A model generated the notes under the pieces. It saw only the letters and a program-made list of their open reading frames with translations, was not told the DNA's origin and made no database searches. Of a DNA stretch of 64,000 nt, positions 17,888-26,396 are shown piece by piece (within the stretch, counting starts at the first letter, position 1; every line of letters starts with the position of its first letter). A program made the translations under genes and the position numbers. Source of the DNA: an uncultured Pseudomonadales bacterium (GTDB taxonomy: Bacteria; Pseudomonadota; Gammaproteobacteria; Pseudomonadales; Balneatricaceae); NCBI GenBank assembly GCA_937773555.1, contig CALJVT010000005.1, forward strand, positions 310,001 through 374,000. The letters run 5' to 3'.

Positions 17888-17929
17888 CGACTATCCCTAA
17901 ATTCGCATTTATATTTATATTTATATCAA

Positions 17930-17954
17930 TAAATGAGACTTTTATACTCATTTA
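17930..17954. promoter_or_regulatory. inverted repeat, candidate IclR operator
   Basis: TAAATGAG (17930-17937) and CTCATTTA (17947-17954) are perfect 8-base arms spaced by 9 bases in the 152-base gap between the divergent GMC dehydrogenase and IclR genes. Its position suits control of both promoters; binding is untested. Confidence 0.45.
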
Positions 17955-18039
17955 CTGCATACTGGATACAGAAAAACACATTACTTGATCTAACTCAAGC
18001 TTTTATTTAAGGTGGCAAGTAACTAAGGAGAGTTACCAG

Positions 18040-18804
18040 ATGTCTGATTCCGATAGAATAGCCACTAACATGCGCCTGTTTTACATCCTTGATGTGATGG
18101 CTAAGCAACAAAGTGCTCTAACACCATCAGAAATAAACCAACATTTAAATTGGCCCAAACAAACCGTGCATCGGTTGTGCAAATCTATGGTGGAAGAAGG
18201 GTTTTTACACTACGACGCCAATGGTAAACGGCTTCTGCCAAGTGCATCTCTGCGAACTTTGGCCAACGGGCTTTTAGCCAGTGACTGGCATGCAAGTGCA
18301 AGGCACCAAATTCTTGAAAAACTGAGTAGTAAGGTAAAAGAAACCGTAAACTTTGTTATCCCTGAGCAGCCGGGCATGATTTATAGGGATAGAGTACAAA
18401 CTAACTGGGCGTTTCAAATTCACCTTCCTGTAGGTACCCACGTGCCGTTTTATTGCACCGCTAGTGGTAAAACCTATCTGGCCAGCCTAACGCCTAAAAA
18501 CCGCCGCACCATGGTGGAAAGCTTGCACCTTAAAAACCTCACCATTAACACTGTTAATAGCATTGAGCCCCTCATGCAGGAGCTTGCGTTAGTGCAAAAG
18601 CAGGGGTTTGCCCTAGACAATGAAGAATTTTATGATGGCATGATAGCCATAGCAGTGCCTGTGTTAGATCCAAAGGGCCGCTACCATGGGGCTGTTGCCA
18701 TGCATGGGCCTACTGTGCGTTTAGACATCAATGCCCTTAAAAATAACCATGGCGACTTAAGGTCTGCCGCAGATCAGCTAAGCCAACTTATTTTTTCAGT
18801 TTAA
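18040..18804 (+). CDS. IclR-family transcriptional regulator
   Basis: This 254-residue regulator has an N-terminal winged helix (about residues 8-75, including LTPSEINQHLNWPKQTVHRLCKSMVEEGFL) and a C-terminal IclR effector domain with VPFYCTASGKTYLA and GFALDNEEFYDGMIAIAVPV. An AAGGAG site precedes the ATG by 9 bases. It is divergent from the GMC dehydrogenase-TerC-TRAP-xsc genes and convergent with the zinc dehydrogenase, so it probably controls the sulfonate operon in response to its substrate. Known isethionate clusters also have a dedicated regulator (IseR); orthology is not proven. Confidence 0.9.
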   Translation: MSDSDRIATNMRLFYILDVMAKQQSALTPSEINQHLNWPKQTVHRLCKSMVEEGFLHYDANGKRLLPSASLRTLANGLLASDWHASARHQILEKLSSKVKETVNFVIPEQPGMIYRDRVQTNWAFQIHLPVGTHVPFYCTASGKTYLASLTPKNRRTMVESLHLKNLTINTVNSIEPLMQELALVQKQGFALDNEEFYDGMIAIAVPVLDPKGRYHGAVAMHGPTVRLDINALKNNHGDLRSAADQLSQLIFSV

Positions 18805-18853
18805 TTACAGCTTCCCCAAGGCCAAAAGGATAGGCGCAGCCCGTTAGCTTGCG

Positions 18854-19870
18854 CTACAGATGATGATCTGGCTGTAACACAATTTTAGCAGCAGCAGCTC
18901 GGCCGTAATGTAAGTCTGAAAAGGCTTGGGCCCCTTCACTTAGCGGCCTTACTTGCACCCATTTCAGATCACCCAAGCGATTGCTTGCCAGCATGTCTAA
19001 AGCCGCTTTCATATCGGCTTGGGTATAACAATAATTCCCCAACAAGGTGATTTCTTGTAAGGTGATACGACGAATATCTAGTCCTTCATGGCTGTTTTGC
19101 AAACCCACATGAGACACAATGCCACCGGCTGCAACATGGGCACTAGCCATGGCTCGAGTGACTCCCGCGCCAACACAATCAAAAACGACGTCATAGCCTT
19201 TTTCATTAGGCACAGATTGCGTACTTGGGTCAAACACCCGTGCCACAGATTGTTGTTCTATGGTGCTTCTGCGCAGGGCATTAGTTTCTGCCAAGTCAAT
19301 ATTACAACACCCTTTTGCTGCCAACATTAAGGCGGTTAGTAAACCAATGGCGCCACCACCAATAACTAAGCAGGTTTGTTCTGACATGGGCCGGTAATTT
19401 ATACGCTCAACCAAAGCTACAGCGTGCAACGCCGTAGCTGTAGGTTCTGTAAGGCATGCTACCCATGGTTCTAGTACAGCTGGAGGAATAAGCAAATTAG
19501 TCTCATCAATCACTAAATATTGCGCATAAGCACCCTCTAAGCGCATGCCTATTATCTCTCTATCACTGCACAAGTTAGCCCGCCCAGCTAGGCAAGGGTT
19601 GCACTGGCCACAGGTAATCAACGGATTGATTACTACTTGCTTGCCTACTAGGTGAGCAGCGCCAGACACGAGCTTACCCGCCACTTCATGGCCCAAAATA
19701 AGCGGTGGCACACGGCGCTCATCTAAGCCATGGTAAGCGTGCATGTCAGAGCCACAAATAGCTGTAGCGGCCACTTCTATCAATGCTTGATTTGGCCCTG
19801 GAACTGGCATATTTTCATCTCGGTACTCTACTTCCTGGGTGCCGGTATAAACGAGTGCTTTCATGGTCAT
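18854..19870 (-). CDS. zinc-dependent alcohol dehydrogenase (MDR family)
   Basis: This 338-residue NAD(P)-dependent medium-chain dehydrogenase has the catalytic zinc region ICGSDMHAYHG and GHEVAG, the structural zinc cluster CGQCNPCLAGRANLC, and the Rossmann motif VIGGGAIGLLTALMLA. An AAAGGTAACG site precedes the ATG. It lies 56 bases after the HpsN-type dehydrogenase on the same strand, making a two-gene unit under the divergent LacI regulator. In dihydroxypropanesulfonate (DHPS) pathways extra dehydrogenases (HpsO, HpsP) interconvert the DHPS enantiomers; this gene is a candidate for such a role, but I cannot assign which one. Confidence 0.85.
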   Translation of the reverse strand: MTMKALVYTGTQEVEYRDENMPVPGPNQALIEVAATAICGSDMHAYHGLDERRVPPLILGHEVAGKLVSGAAHLVGKQVVINPLITCGQCNPCLAGRANLCSDREIIGMRLEGAYAQYLVIDETNLLIPPAVLEPWVACLTEPTATALHAVALVERINYRPMSEQTCLVIGGGAIGLLTALMLAAKGCCNIDLAETNALRRSTIEQQSVARVFDPSTQSVPNEKGYDVVFDCVGAGVTRAMASAHVAAGGIVSHVGLQNSHEGLDIRRITLQEITLLGNYCYTQADMKAALDMLASNRLGDLKWVQVRPLSEGAQAFSDLHYGRAAAAKIVLQPDHHL

Positions 19871-19926
19871 AAACGTTACCTTTGATGCTGTTGCTAGAGC
19901 GCTGAGGCTTTAGTGGCTAAAGTGGC

Positions 19927-21228
19927 TTAATGGCCTAAGTTAAATGTTTCTGTGGGGAAGTACTTGCTCAACCTATCGTCACCACTACGAGCATGCCCTT
20001 CCATGCCCTCTAAACGCGAAATACGCGCAGCCGCTGCACCGACTTCGCGGTTAGCTTCTTGGGTCATGCGCTGGGTCGTTACTGTTTTAATAAACTTCCC
20101 AACCGATAAGCCACCGGTGTAGCGCGCTGCGCCCTTAGTAGGCAAAATATGGTTAGTACCAGAGCACTTATCGCCATAGGTCACCGTCGTTTCTTCACCG
20201 ACAAATAATGAACCATAGTTATTAAGGTTATCTACCCACCAATCTAAGTTCTCACAGTGTATTTCTAAATGCTCTGCGGCATATCTGTCACTTACCTCTG
20301 CAGCCTCTTCACGGGTACTACACACAATCACTTCAGAATAGTCTGCCCATGCAGAACGAGCTGCCGAACGCGATGGTTCTGGCATGGATTCAATCAAACC
20401 TGGCACTATTTCCATGGTTTTACGGGCAACATCTTCATCTAAGCTAATCAGCCAAACTGGTGAGTCTGGGCCATGCTCCGCCTGCCCTACAAGGTCACTA
20501 GCAACAATTCTTGGGTCTGCTGTGTGGTCTGCAATAACAGCAATTTCTGTGGGGCCTGCAAACATATCAATACCCACACGGCCAAATAACATGCGTTTTG
20601 CTTCGGCCACAAAACGATTACCCGGGCCTGCTAATACATCGGCAGCTTTGCCACTGAATAAGCCAAAGGCCATGGCTGCGATGCCCTGCACTCCACCTAA
20701 AGCTAGAATGGTATCTGCGCCACAATAATTAGCAGTATATAAAATAGCATCGTTAACCCCTGTACCGGGTTTTGGTGGCGAGCACGCTACTACATGCTTT
20801 ACGCCTGCTGCCTTAGCCGTGGCCACAGACATGATTGCAGAAGCCACATGTGAGTAGCGCCCACCAGGGATATAACATCCCGCAGTTTGCACTGGTATTT
20901 GGCGCTGGCCTGCCCATAGCCCTGGTGATAGCTCTACTTCAAAATCAATGAGTGCCTGTCGCTGTTTTTGAGCAAATTTATCAACCCGCTCATGGGCAAA
21001 ACGAATGTCATCTTTTACTTGCTGCGACAAACGCGATGTAGCCTGGTCTATGTCGTCACTGGTAACCAGTATATTGCCATGATAGCCATCTAGCTTTGCT
21101 GCGTATTCTGTACAGACTTGTTCGCCACCTACTTCAATTTCTGACAGCATTCTTGCCACTGTAGCACGAGTGTCATCTTCGCCAGTTGCAGAAGATTTGG
21201 TAGCTTTTTTCAAGTAACTAACGGCCAT
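19927..21228 (-). CDS. hpsN: sulfopropanediol 3-dehydrogenase (HisD-like)
   Basis: HpsN oxidises R-2,3-dihydroxypropane-1-sulfonate to R-sulfolactate with NAD, in two steps like its homologue histidinol dehydrogenase. The 433-residue protein has the HisD core: AGCYIPGGRY, GNRFVAEAKR, the zinc-ligand region GQAEHGPDS, EHLEIHCEN, YGDKCSGTNHILPT and the terminal EGMEGHARSGD. The MEGHARSGD ending and the N-terminus fit HpsN rather than biosynthetic HisD, and no other his gene is nearby. AAGGATT precedes the ATG. It is expressed divergently from a LacI regulator. The products would need sulfolactate enzymes (SuyAB or SlcC/ComDE) that are not in this window. Confidence 0.8.
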   Translation of the reverse strand: MAVSYLKKATKSSATGEDDTRATVARMLSEIEVGGEQVCTEYAAKLDGYHGNILVTSDDIDQATSRLSQQVKDDIRFAHERVDKFAQKQRQALIDFEVELSPGLWAGQRQIPVQTAGCYIPGGRYSHVASAIMSVATAKAAGVKHVVACSPPKPGTGVNDAILYTANYCGADTILALGGVQGIAAMAFGLFSGKAADVLAGPGNRFVAEAKRMLFGRVGIDMFAGPTEIAVIADHTADPRIVASDLVGQAEHGPDSPVWLISLDEDVARKTMEIVPGLIESMPEPSRSAARSAWADYSEVIVCSTREEAAEVSDRYAAEHLEIHCENLDWWVDNLNNYGSLFVGEETTVTYGDKCSGTNHILPTKGAARYTGGLSVGKFIKTVTTQRMTQEANREVGAAAARISRLEGMEGHARSGDDRLSKYFPTETFNLGH

Positions 21229-21251
21229 GATTTCAATCCTTAATATGTTTT

Positions 21252-21265
21252 TGTATGCGCTTACA
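21252..21265. promoter_or_regulatory. LacI-family operator, hpsN-proximal copy
   Basis: TGTATGCGCTTACA is a near-palindrome centred on GCGC, the typical shape of a LacI/GalR-family site. It lies 24 bases before the hpsN start codon. An identical copy is at 21329. Confidence 0.75.
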
Positions 21266-21328
21266 TTTATTTATTGACGCTATAGTAGACCATTAAAATG
21301 AGACAAACAAGCACCAATAGCGTATTTT

Positions 21329-21342
21329 TGTATGCGCTTACA
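21329..21342. promoter_or_regulatory. LacI-family operator, lacI-proximal copy
   Basis: This is a second exact copy of TGTATGCGCTTACA, in the same orientation, 77 bases from the first. It overlaps an upstream ATG (21332) of the regulator frame, which argues that this ATG is not the start and that the regulator controls its own gene. Confidence 0.75.
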
Positions 21343-21391
21343 TTTTTATCTGTGTATAATACAGCATGATGTTAAAGCAAGCGCAATTAAT

Positions 21392-22417
21392 GTGAATTCC
21401 CCAAGCAAGCCAGCCACACAAGGCGATGTTGCGAAAGCTGCTGGCGTTTCTACCGCCACAGTATCGCGCGTTATTAACCAACCCAAATCTGTGCGCACAG
21501 GCGTAAGGCTGCGTGTGCAAGAGGCAATTGTCGAACTTCAATATGTTGCTGACGCTGCCGCCAGAGCTTTAGCAAGTAAACGCTCTCGCTGCATTGGCGC
21601 AGTAATCCCCACCTTGGCAAATGCTATTTTTGCTGATGGCATCGAAGCTTTTGAGAGTGAATTAAACCAGGCTAGCCTTAGCTTAATGCTCACCACCTCT
21701 GGTTATGATTCGCAACACGAACTAACCCAAGTACGAACGCTTATAGAACGTGGTGTTGATGCTGTAATGTTGGTAGGGCTAGACCACGATCCATTAATTT
21801 ATGCCCTACTAGAGCAAAGAAAAATTCCTTATGTACTTACATGGGCCTATAGCAGTGATTGCCCTCATCCATGCGTGGGGTTTAATAACTATGAAGCTGC
21901 CAAGCTCATACCATTGCACCTAACCACTCTTGGCCACCAACAGTTCGCCATTATTAGTGGTATTTCTACAGGCAACGACCGCGCCTCTGACCGTTTAAAA
22001 GGCATGGAGCACGCCCTATTTGCACAGGGCATTACATTAGCGCAAGGCGCTGTTATTGAGTGTAACTACAGCATTGAAGCAGGCCGTGCTGCTTGTCGCC
22101 AACTCCTCACCTTAAGCACCCCACCTACCGCTATCTTATGCAGCAATGACGTACTCGCAACAGGGGCTTTATTAGAGTGCCAAGCCAGTAACATTGAAGT
22201 ACCAGGCAGCGTATCTATTACAGGGTTTGATGACTTGGCCATTAGTGCCAACCTAACCCCAAGCCTCACCACTATGCATATTCCCTTTAAACTCATGGGT
22301 CAGCGTGCAGCACAATACCTAATAGACCGCTTAGCCGGAGCTACTCCCCAAGCCCAGCAGCAACTTGAGGTAGAGTTGCGGCTTAGGCATTCCACTGCGC
22401 CACCAAAACCGGTTTGA
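21392..22417 (+). CDS. LacI-family transcriptional regulator
   Basis: This repressor of about 341 residues has an N-terminal helix-turn-helix (QGDVAKAAGVSTATVSRVINQP) and hinge (AARALASKRSRCIGAVIP), followed by a periplasmic-binding-protein-like effector domain with VSITGFDDLAISANLTPSLTT. I choose GTG 21392 because it places the HTH about 9 residues from the N-terminus as in the family, and because an upstream ATG at 21332 falls inside an operator. It is divergent from hpsN and the zinc dehydrogenase and probably represses them and itself. The gene ends at a terminator shared with fhs. Confidence 0.88.
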   Translation: MNSPSKPATQGDVAKAAGVSTATVSRVINQPKSVRTGVRLRVQEAIVELQYVADAAARALASKRSRCIGAVIPTLANAIFADGIEAFESELNQASLSLMLTTSGYDSQHELTQVRTLIERGVDAVMLVGLDHDPLIYALLEQRKIPYVLTWAYSSDCPHPCVGFNNYEAAKLIPLHLTTLGHQQFAIISGISTGNDRASDRLKGMEHALFAQGITLAQGAVIECNYSIEAGRAACRQLLTLSTPPTAILCSNDVLATGALLECQASNIEVPGSVSITGFDDLAISANLTPSLTTMHIPFKLMGQRAAQYLIDRLAGATPQAQQQLEVELRLRHSTAPPKPV

Positions 22418-22436
22418 TTCAATGAGTAGTGCACAC

Positions 22437-22475
22437 AAAAAAGCCCCATTAGGTGAAACCTAGTGGGGCTTTTTT
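22437..22475. terminator. bidirectional terminator between lacI and fhs
   Basis: AGCCCCATTAGG and CCTAGTGGGGCT pair around GTGAAA-type loop bases with A and T runs on both sides, so it can stop the convergent lacI (+) and fhs (-) transcripts. Confidence 0.88.
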
Positions 22476-22489
22476 AATGACCTGTTAGC

Positions 22490-24172
22490 TTAGAACAAGC
22501 CAATAATATCGCCATTTTCATTGATGTCGATTACTTCAGCAGCGGGTTTTTTAGGAAGCCCAGGCATGGTCATTACGTCACCAGCAAGAACCACAATAAA
22601 ACCAGCACCGGCAGATAAACGCACTTCACGAAGTGGGATGTCAAACCCAGTGGGACGCCCCTTTAAGGCAGGGTCTGTAGAGAAAGAATACTGCGTTTTA
22701 GCCATGCAGATAGGCAAGTTGCCATAACCCGCTTTTTCTAGTGCTGTAAAACGGTCACGAAGCTTCTGGTCACCTTGAATGTTGTCAGCGCCATATATCT
22801 TTTGAGCGACAGTTTTAACCTTGTCCCAAAGTGGCATGTCGTCTTCATACAAGTAGTGGAAGTCGTTCTCATGGTTTTCTACCAAATCAACAACAGCCTC
22901 TGCTAGTTCTATAGCACCTTTGCCGCCATCTGCCCAGTGGTTCGCTTCAATCACTTGAACACCTAGGTAATCACATTTAGCTTGAACAGTTTTTACTTCT
23001 TCGTCGGTGTCAGTAACAAACTTATTAACAGCAACCACTACAGGAAGACCAAACTGGTGAATGTTTTCAATGTGCTTTTTAAGGTTTTCAACACCTTTAG
23101 CAACCGCTTCTAGGTTTTCGTTGTTAACGTCTTTAAGGGGAACACCACCGTGGAGCTTAAGTGCACGAATAGTAGCAACAATAACAACAGCGCTTGGAGT
23201 GATACCTGCTTTACGACATTTAATGTCTAGAAACTTCTCAGCACCCAAGTCAGCACCAAAACCAGCTTCTGTTACGGTGTATTCGCTTAGCTTCATAGAC
23301 AAACGTGTAGCAACCACAGAGTTACAACCGTGAGCAATGTTAGCAAATGGGCCACCGTGCACAAATGCAGGAGTGTGCTCTAGTGTTTGCACAAGGTTAG
23401 GGCTGAAGGCGTCTTTCAACAACACAGTCATTGCACCATGGACTTTTAGGTCACGTGCAGTAACAGGCTTCTGGTCATGAGTGTAACCAACAACCGCGTC
23501 ACCGAGCTTCTCTTTAAGTTCAGCTAGAGTGTTAGCCAAGCAAAAAATAGCCATTACTTCTGAAGCTACGGTGATATCAAAACCACTTTCGCGAGGAATA
23601 CCATGAGCAGGGCCACCAAGGCCAATGGTAACGTTGCGTAGAGCACGATCGTTCATGTCCATTACGCGCTTCCATTCGATGCGCCGTGGGTCTATGTTCA
23701 GTTCATTACCTTGCTGAAGATGGTTATCAATAGCGGCAGAAAGCAAGTTATGCGCTAGGCCAATGGCATGGAAATCGCCAGTGAAGTGCAAGTTAATATC
23801 TTCCATTGGAACAACTTGAGCGTAACCACCGCCCGCTGCACCGCCCTTAACGCCAAAGCAAGGGCCAAGAGAAGGCTCACGAAGACATACAGACGTTTGC
23901 TTACCAATTTGATTCAAGGCATCGCCCAAACCGATAGTGGTAGTCGTCTTGCCTTCACCAGCTGGAGTTGGGTTAATAGCCGTGACTAGTATCAGCTTGC
24001 CATCTTTGCGGTTTTTAACGCTCTTGATGAACTCAGGGCTTATTTTAGCCTTGATTTTGCCATACATTTCTAGATCATCAATATCGATGTTCAACTTAGC
24101 AGCAACTTCAGCAATCGGACGTTTCTCGGCAGCGCGAGCAATGTCGATGTCGGACAAGTAAGTCTTAGACAT
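22490..24172 (-). CDS. fhs: formate--tetrahydrofolate ligase
   Basis: Fhs makes 10-formyl-tetrahydrofolate from formate, ATP and tetrahydrofolate, or runs in reverse when one-carbon units are oxidised. The 560-residue protein has the P-loop-like [18 protein letters not shown] near residues 66-83, [15 protein letters not shown] and the C-terminal [15 protein letters not shown]. The ATG at 24172 follows AAGG by 7 bases and gives the normal [12 protein letters not shown] start; a further in-frame start 30 bases upstream is unlikely. It is a single gene. Its presence beside methylamine-type catabolism fits one-carbon disposal. Confidence 0.95.
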   Translation of the reverse strand: MSKTYLSDIDIARAAEKRPIAEVAAKLNIDIDDLEMYGKIKAKISPEFIKSVKNRKDGKLILVTAINPTPAGEGKTTTTIGLGDALNQIGKQTSVCLREPSLGPCFGVKGGAAGGGYAQVVPMEDINLHFTGDFHAIGLAHNLLSAAIDNHLQQGNELNIDPRRIEWKRVMDMNDRALRNVTIGLGGPAHGIPRESGFDITVASEVMAIFCLANTLAELKEKLGDAVVGYTHDQKPVTARDLKVHGAMTVLLKDAFSPNLVQTLEHTPAFVHGGPFANIAHGCNSVVATRLSMKLSEYTVTEAGFGADLGAEKFLDIKCRKAGITPSAVVIVATIRALKLHGGVPLKDVNNENLEAVAKGVENLKKHIENIHQFGLPVVVAVNKFVTDTDEEVKTVQAKCDYLGVQVIEANHWADGGKGAIELAEAVVDLVENHENDFHYLYEDDMPLWDKVKTVAQKIYGADNIQGDQKLRDRFTALEKAGYGNLPICMAKTQYSFSTDPALKGRPTGFDIPLREVRLSAGAGFIVVLAGDVMTMPGLPKKPAAEVIDINENGDIIGLF

Positions 24173-24202
24173 GATTTTACCTTGGAATTTAAATTGAGCC
24201 AA

Positions 24203-24616
24203 TTGGGCATCAATTTGTGGTTATTTTACCCATTTTGCAAAAGCGCAAAGTGGATGACGAGAATCTTGGTGGGAAATAGTACGCTTTTGTAAATTAACTA
24301 CATACTTAAAAGCGACCTAACATTAGCCCTAAAGTCACCCGTTATGACGCCTATAAGAAACACAAGTCAAACAGCTTTCCGAAACGAAACTTAGCCCCTA
24401 TTTGGCTCCATTTTGTTACCCTTTTTAGTGCTTACAGAGGGTCGCTCTGAGCGCTAGCCTTAGTGGCTTTTTTTACATTAAATTGAGCAATCTTTAATCG
24501 CTATTGACCAATATTTATTCGTATTTAATCAAGTTGAACTAAAAACTCTAAGGCATAGTAGGAGCTAGCAACGACATTTAAAACAACCTCAGTTAGCAGC
24601 CACATAAGAGCAGTTC
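24203..24616 (+). other. divergent intergenic region fhs / thioesterase
   Basis: No gene is supported. A small hairpin, AGCC-TTAGT-GGCT (24456-24468), followed by seven Ts ends at about 24474 on the plus strand, 143 bases before the thioesterase start; it could be a leader attenuator or chance. No riboswitch that I recognise is present. Confidence 0.35.
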
Positions 24617-25156
24617 ATGGATAACGACATTTACCTTACTAAACACTACCGAACGTATGCATCGGGTGAAGCCATAGACTGCCCTCTTGCCCTGTTTAAC
24701 GACGCGGTTCGTGAAGAATGGATTGATTATAATGGCCATATGAGTGAGTCTTTTTACTTATATGCCATGGGAGAGGCTTCTGATGCGTTATTTCGCTACA
24801 TTGGTATTAACGAAGCTTACCGCGCATCAGGCTCTTCTTTTTACACAGTAGAGACACACATTAACTACTACCAAGAAGTATCAAAGGGAGAACCCCTGCG
24901 TTTTACTACTCAGGTCTTAGGTTTTGACACTAAACGCCTGCACTTTTTCCACCATATGTATCATGGAAACACCGGGAACTTACTGGCAACTACAGAGCAA
25001 ATGTTGCTACATGTTGACATGAATACGGCCTCTGCTGCACCCATTAAGCCTCACGTATTAGCCGTGTTAGAACAAATTTGGCAAGCCCATCGGCAGTTAC
25101 CTGCACCCAAACAGAAGGGTCGGGTAATGGCTGTTCCACCCACTAAAAAAGTATAG
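24617..25156 (+). CDS. hotdog-fold acyl-CoA thioesterase, CdhB-like
   Basis: This 179-residue single hotdog protein has the motif EEWIDYNGHMSESFYLYAMGEASDAL near residues 34-58, where the Asp-Tyr-Asn-Gly-His pattern is the 4-hydroxybenzoyl-CoA-thioesterase-type active site, then SFYTVETHINYYQEV and LLATTEQMLLHV. The resemblance is to thioesterases next to carnitine dehydrogenase. It opens a cluster with an acyl-CoA dehydrogenase, a CoA ligase and CaiD, so it probably hydrolyses a trimethylammonio-acyl-CoA such as carnitinyl-CoA or betainyl-CoA. A related protein is encoded at the other end of the cluster. Confidence 0.85.
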   Translation: MDNDIYLTKHYRTYASGEAIDCPLALFNDAVREEWIDYNGHMSESFYLYAMGEASDALFRYIGINEAYRASGSSFYTVETHINYYQEVSKGEPLRFTTQVLGFDTKRLHFFHHMYHGNTGNLLATTEQMLLHVDMNTASAAPIKPHVLAVLEQIWQAHRQLPAPKQKGRVMAVPPTKKV

Positions 25157-25217
25157 CCAAAGAAAAATAAAAAAGCCAAACTCACTCATAAATCATCCGC
25201 CTTAGAGAAGAACGATC

Positions 25218-26378
25218 ATGGATTTTAGCCTTACCAACGAACAACAGATGATCATCGACACCCTAAAGACCTTTGTCGAGCAAGAGCTCTATCCTCATGA
25301 AGCAGAGGTAGAAAAGACTAATGAGATTCGCCCAGAGTTGTATGCGCAAATTAAACAAAAGGCCCTAGACTTAGGTTTGTATGCCGCAAATATGCCAGAA
25401 GAACATGGTGGGGCTGGATTAGACAGTTTAACCCTTTGCTTAATGGAGCGTGAGTTGGGCCGTGCCAATTTTGGTTTGCAGTACATTGTTGGCCGCCCAA
25501 GCAACATTTTACTTGCCTGCAAAGGCGACCAGATTGAAAATTACCTTCATGCCAGTATCCGTGGAGAAAAGGTAGATTGTTTAGCCCTAACTGAGCCCAA
25601 CGCAGGTTCAGACGTTCGCTCGATGCAGTGCCGTGCTGAACGTGATGGCGATGACTTTATTATTAATGGCACCAAACACTTTATTAGCCATGCCGATGTG
25701 GCTGATTTTGTTATTTTGTTCGCAGCAAGCGGCGTAGAGCAAACACCGAGGGGGCCTAAAAAGAAAATCACCAGCTTTCTAGTGGATATAGGGACCCCAG
25801 GCTTCACTGTAGAGCCAGGTTACACCAGTGTATCCCATCGTGGTTATCACAACTGCATCCTTAATTTTGATAACTGCCGTGTGCATAAGTCTCAAGTATT
25901 AGGTGAAGAAGATCATGGGTTTGACGTGGCTAATCAGTGGCTAGGTGCAACCCGTCTTTCTGTTGCCGCTATGTGCTTAGGGCGCGCTGAAAGAGCCTTA
26001 GAAATTGCCACAGAATGGGCCGCTAACCGCAAGCAATTTGGTCAAACCATTGGTAAGTTTCAGGGCGTGTCTTTTAAGCTAGCGGATATGGCTACCGAAC
26101 TTAAAGCGGCAGAATTGCTCACCATGTACGCTGCTTGGAGAGACTGCACTGGTGAAATGACGGATTCTGATGCCGCTATGGCCAAACTAAAAGCCACAGA
26201 AATGCTAGCCATGGTGTCTGATGAGGCTATACAAATTTTGGGTGGCATGGGCCTAATGGATGAATTACCCCTAGAGCGGATCTGGCGCGACCACCGTGTA
26301 GAGCGGATTTGGGACGGCACTAGCGAAATTCAACGGCATATTATTTCTCGTGCCATGCTTCGGCCCCTAGAAGCATAA
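25218..26378 (+). CDS. acyl-CoA dehydrogenase, CaiA-like (crotonobetainyl/butyrobetainyl-CoA)
   Basis: This 386-residue flavoprotein has the ACAD motifs LALTEPNAGSDVRSMQ, RKQFGQTIGKFQGVSFKLADM and the C-terminal IWRDHRVERIWDGTSEIQRHIISRAML. CaiA of E. coli reduces crotonobetainyl-CoA in anaerobic carnitine respiration; in aerobic bacteria homologues oxidise gamma-butyrobetainyl-CoA to crotonobetainyl-CoA. With CaiD next in the pathway, the oxidative direction towards carnitine is the more likely. It is 61 bases after the thioesterase and 18 bases before the CoA ligase, in one operon. Chain specificity is inferred from context. Confidence 0.85.
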   Translation: MDFSLTNEQQMIIDTLKTFVEQELYPHEAEVEKTNEIRPELYAQIKQKALDLGLYAANMPEEHGGAGLDSLTLCLMERELGRANFGLQYIVGRPSNILLACKGDQIENYLHASIRGEKVDCLALTEPNAGSDVRSMQCRAERDGDDFIINGTKHFISHADVADFVILFAASGVEQTPRGPKKKITSFLVDIGTPGFTVEPGYTSVSHRGYHNCILNFDNCRVHKSQVLGEEDHGFDVANQWLGATRLSVAAMCLGRAERALEIATEWAANRKQFGQTIGKFQGVSFKLADMATELKAAELLTMYAAWRDCTGEMTDSDAAMAKLKATEMLAMVSDEAIQILGGMGLMDELPLERIWRDHRVERIWDGTSEIQRHIISRAMLRPLEA

Positions 26379-26396
26379 CTAAGCGCCGGTGCCAAC

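Noticed and set aside
19927-21228. Biosynthetic histidinol dehydrogenase hisD
   Set aside because: No other his gene is near, a LacI regulator and a sugar-alcohol-type dehydrogenase flank it, and the ends of the protein fit HpsN better.
24203-24616. Riboswitch upstream of fhs
   Set aside because: No conserved riboswitch core that I recognise is present on the minus strand before the fhs start.
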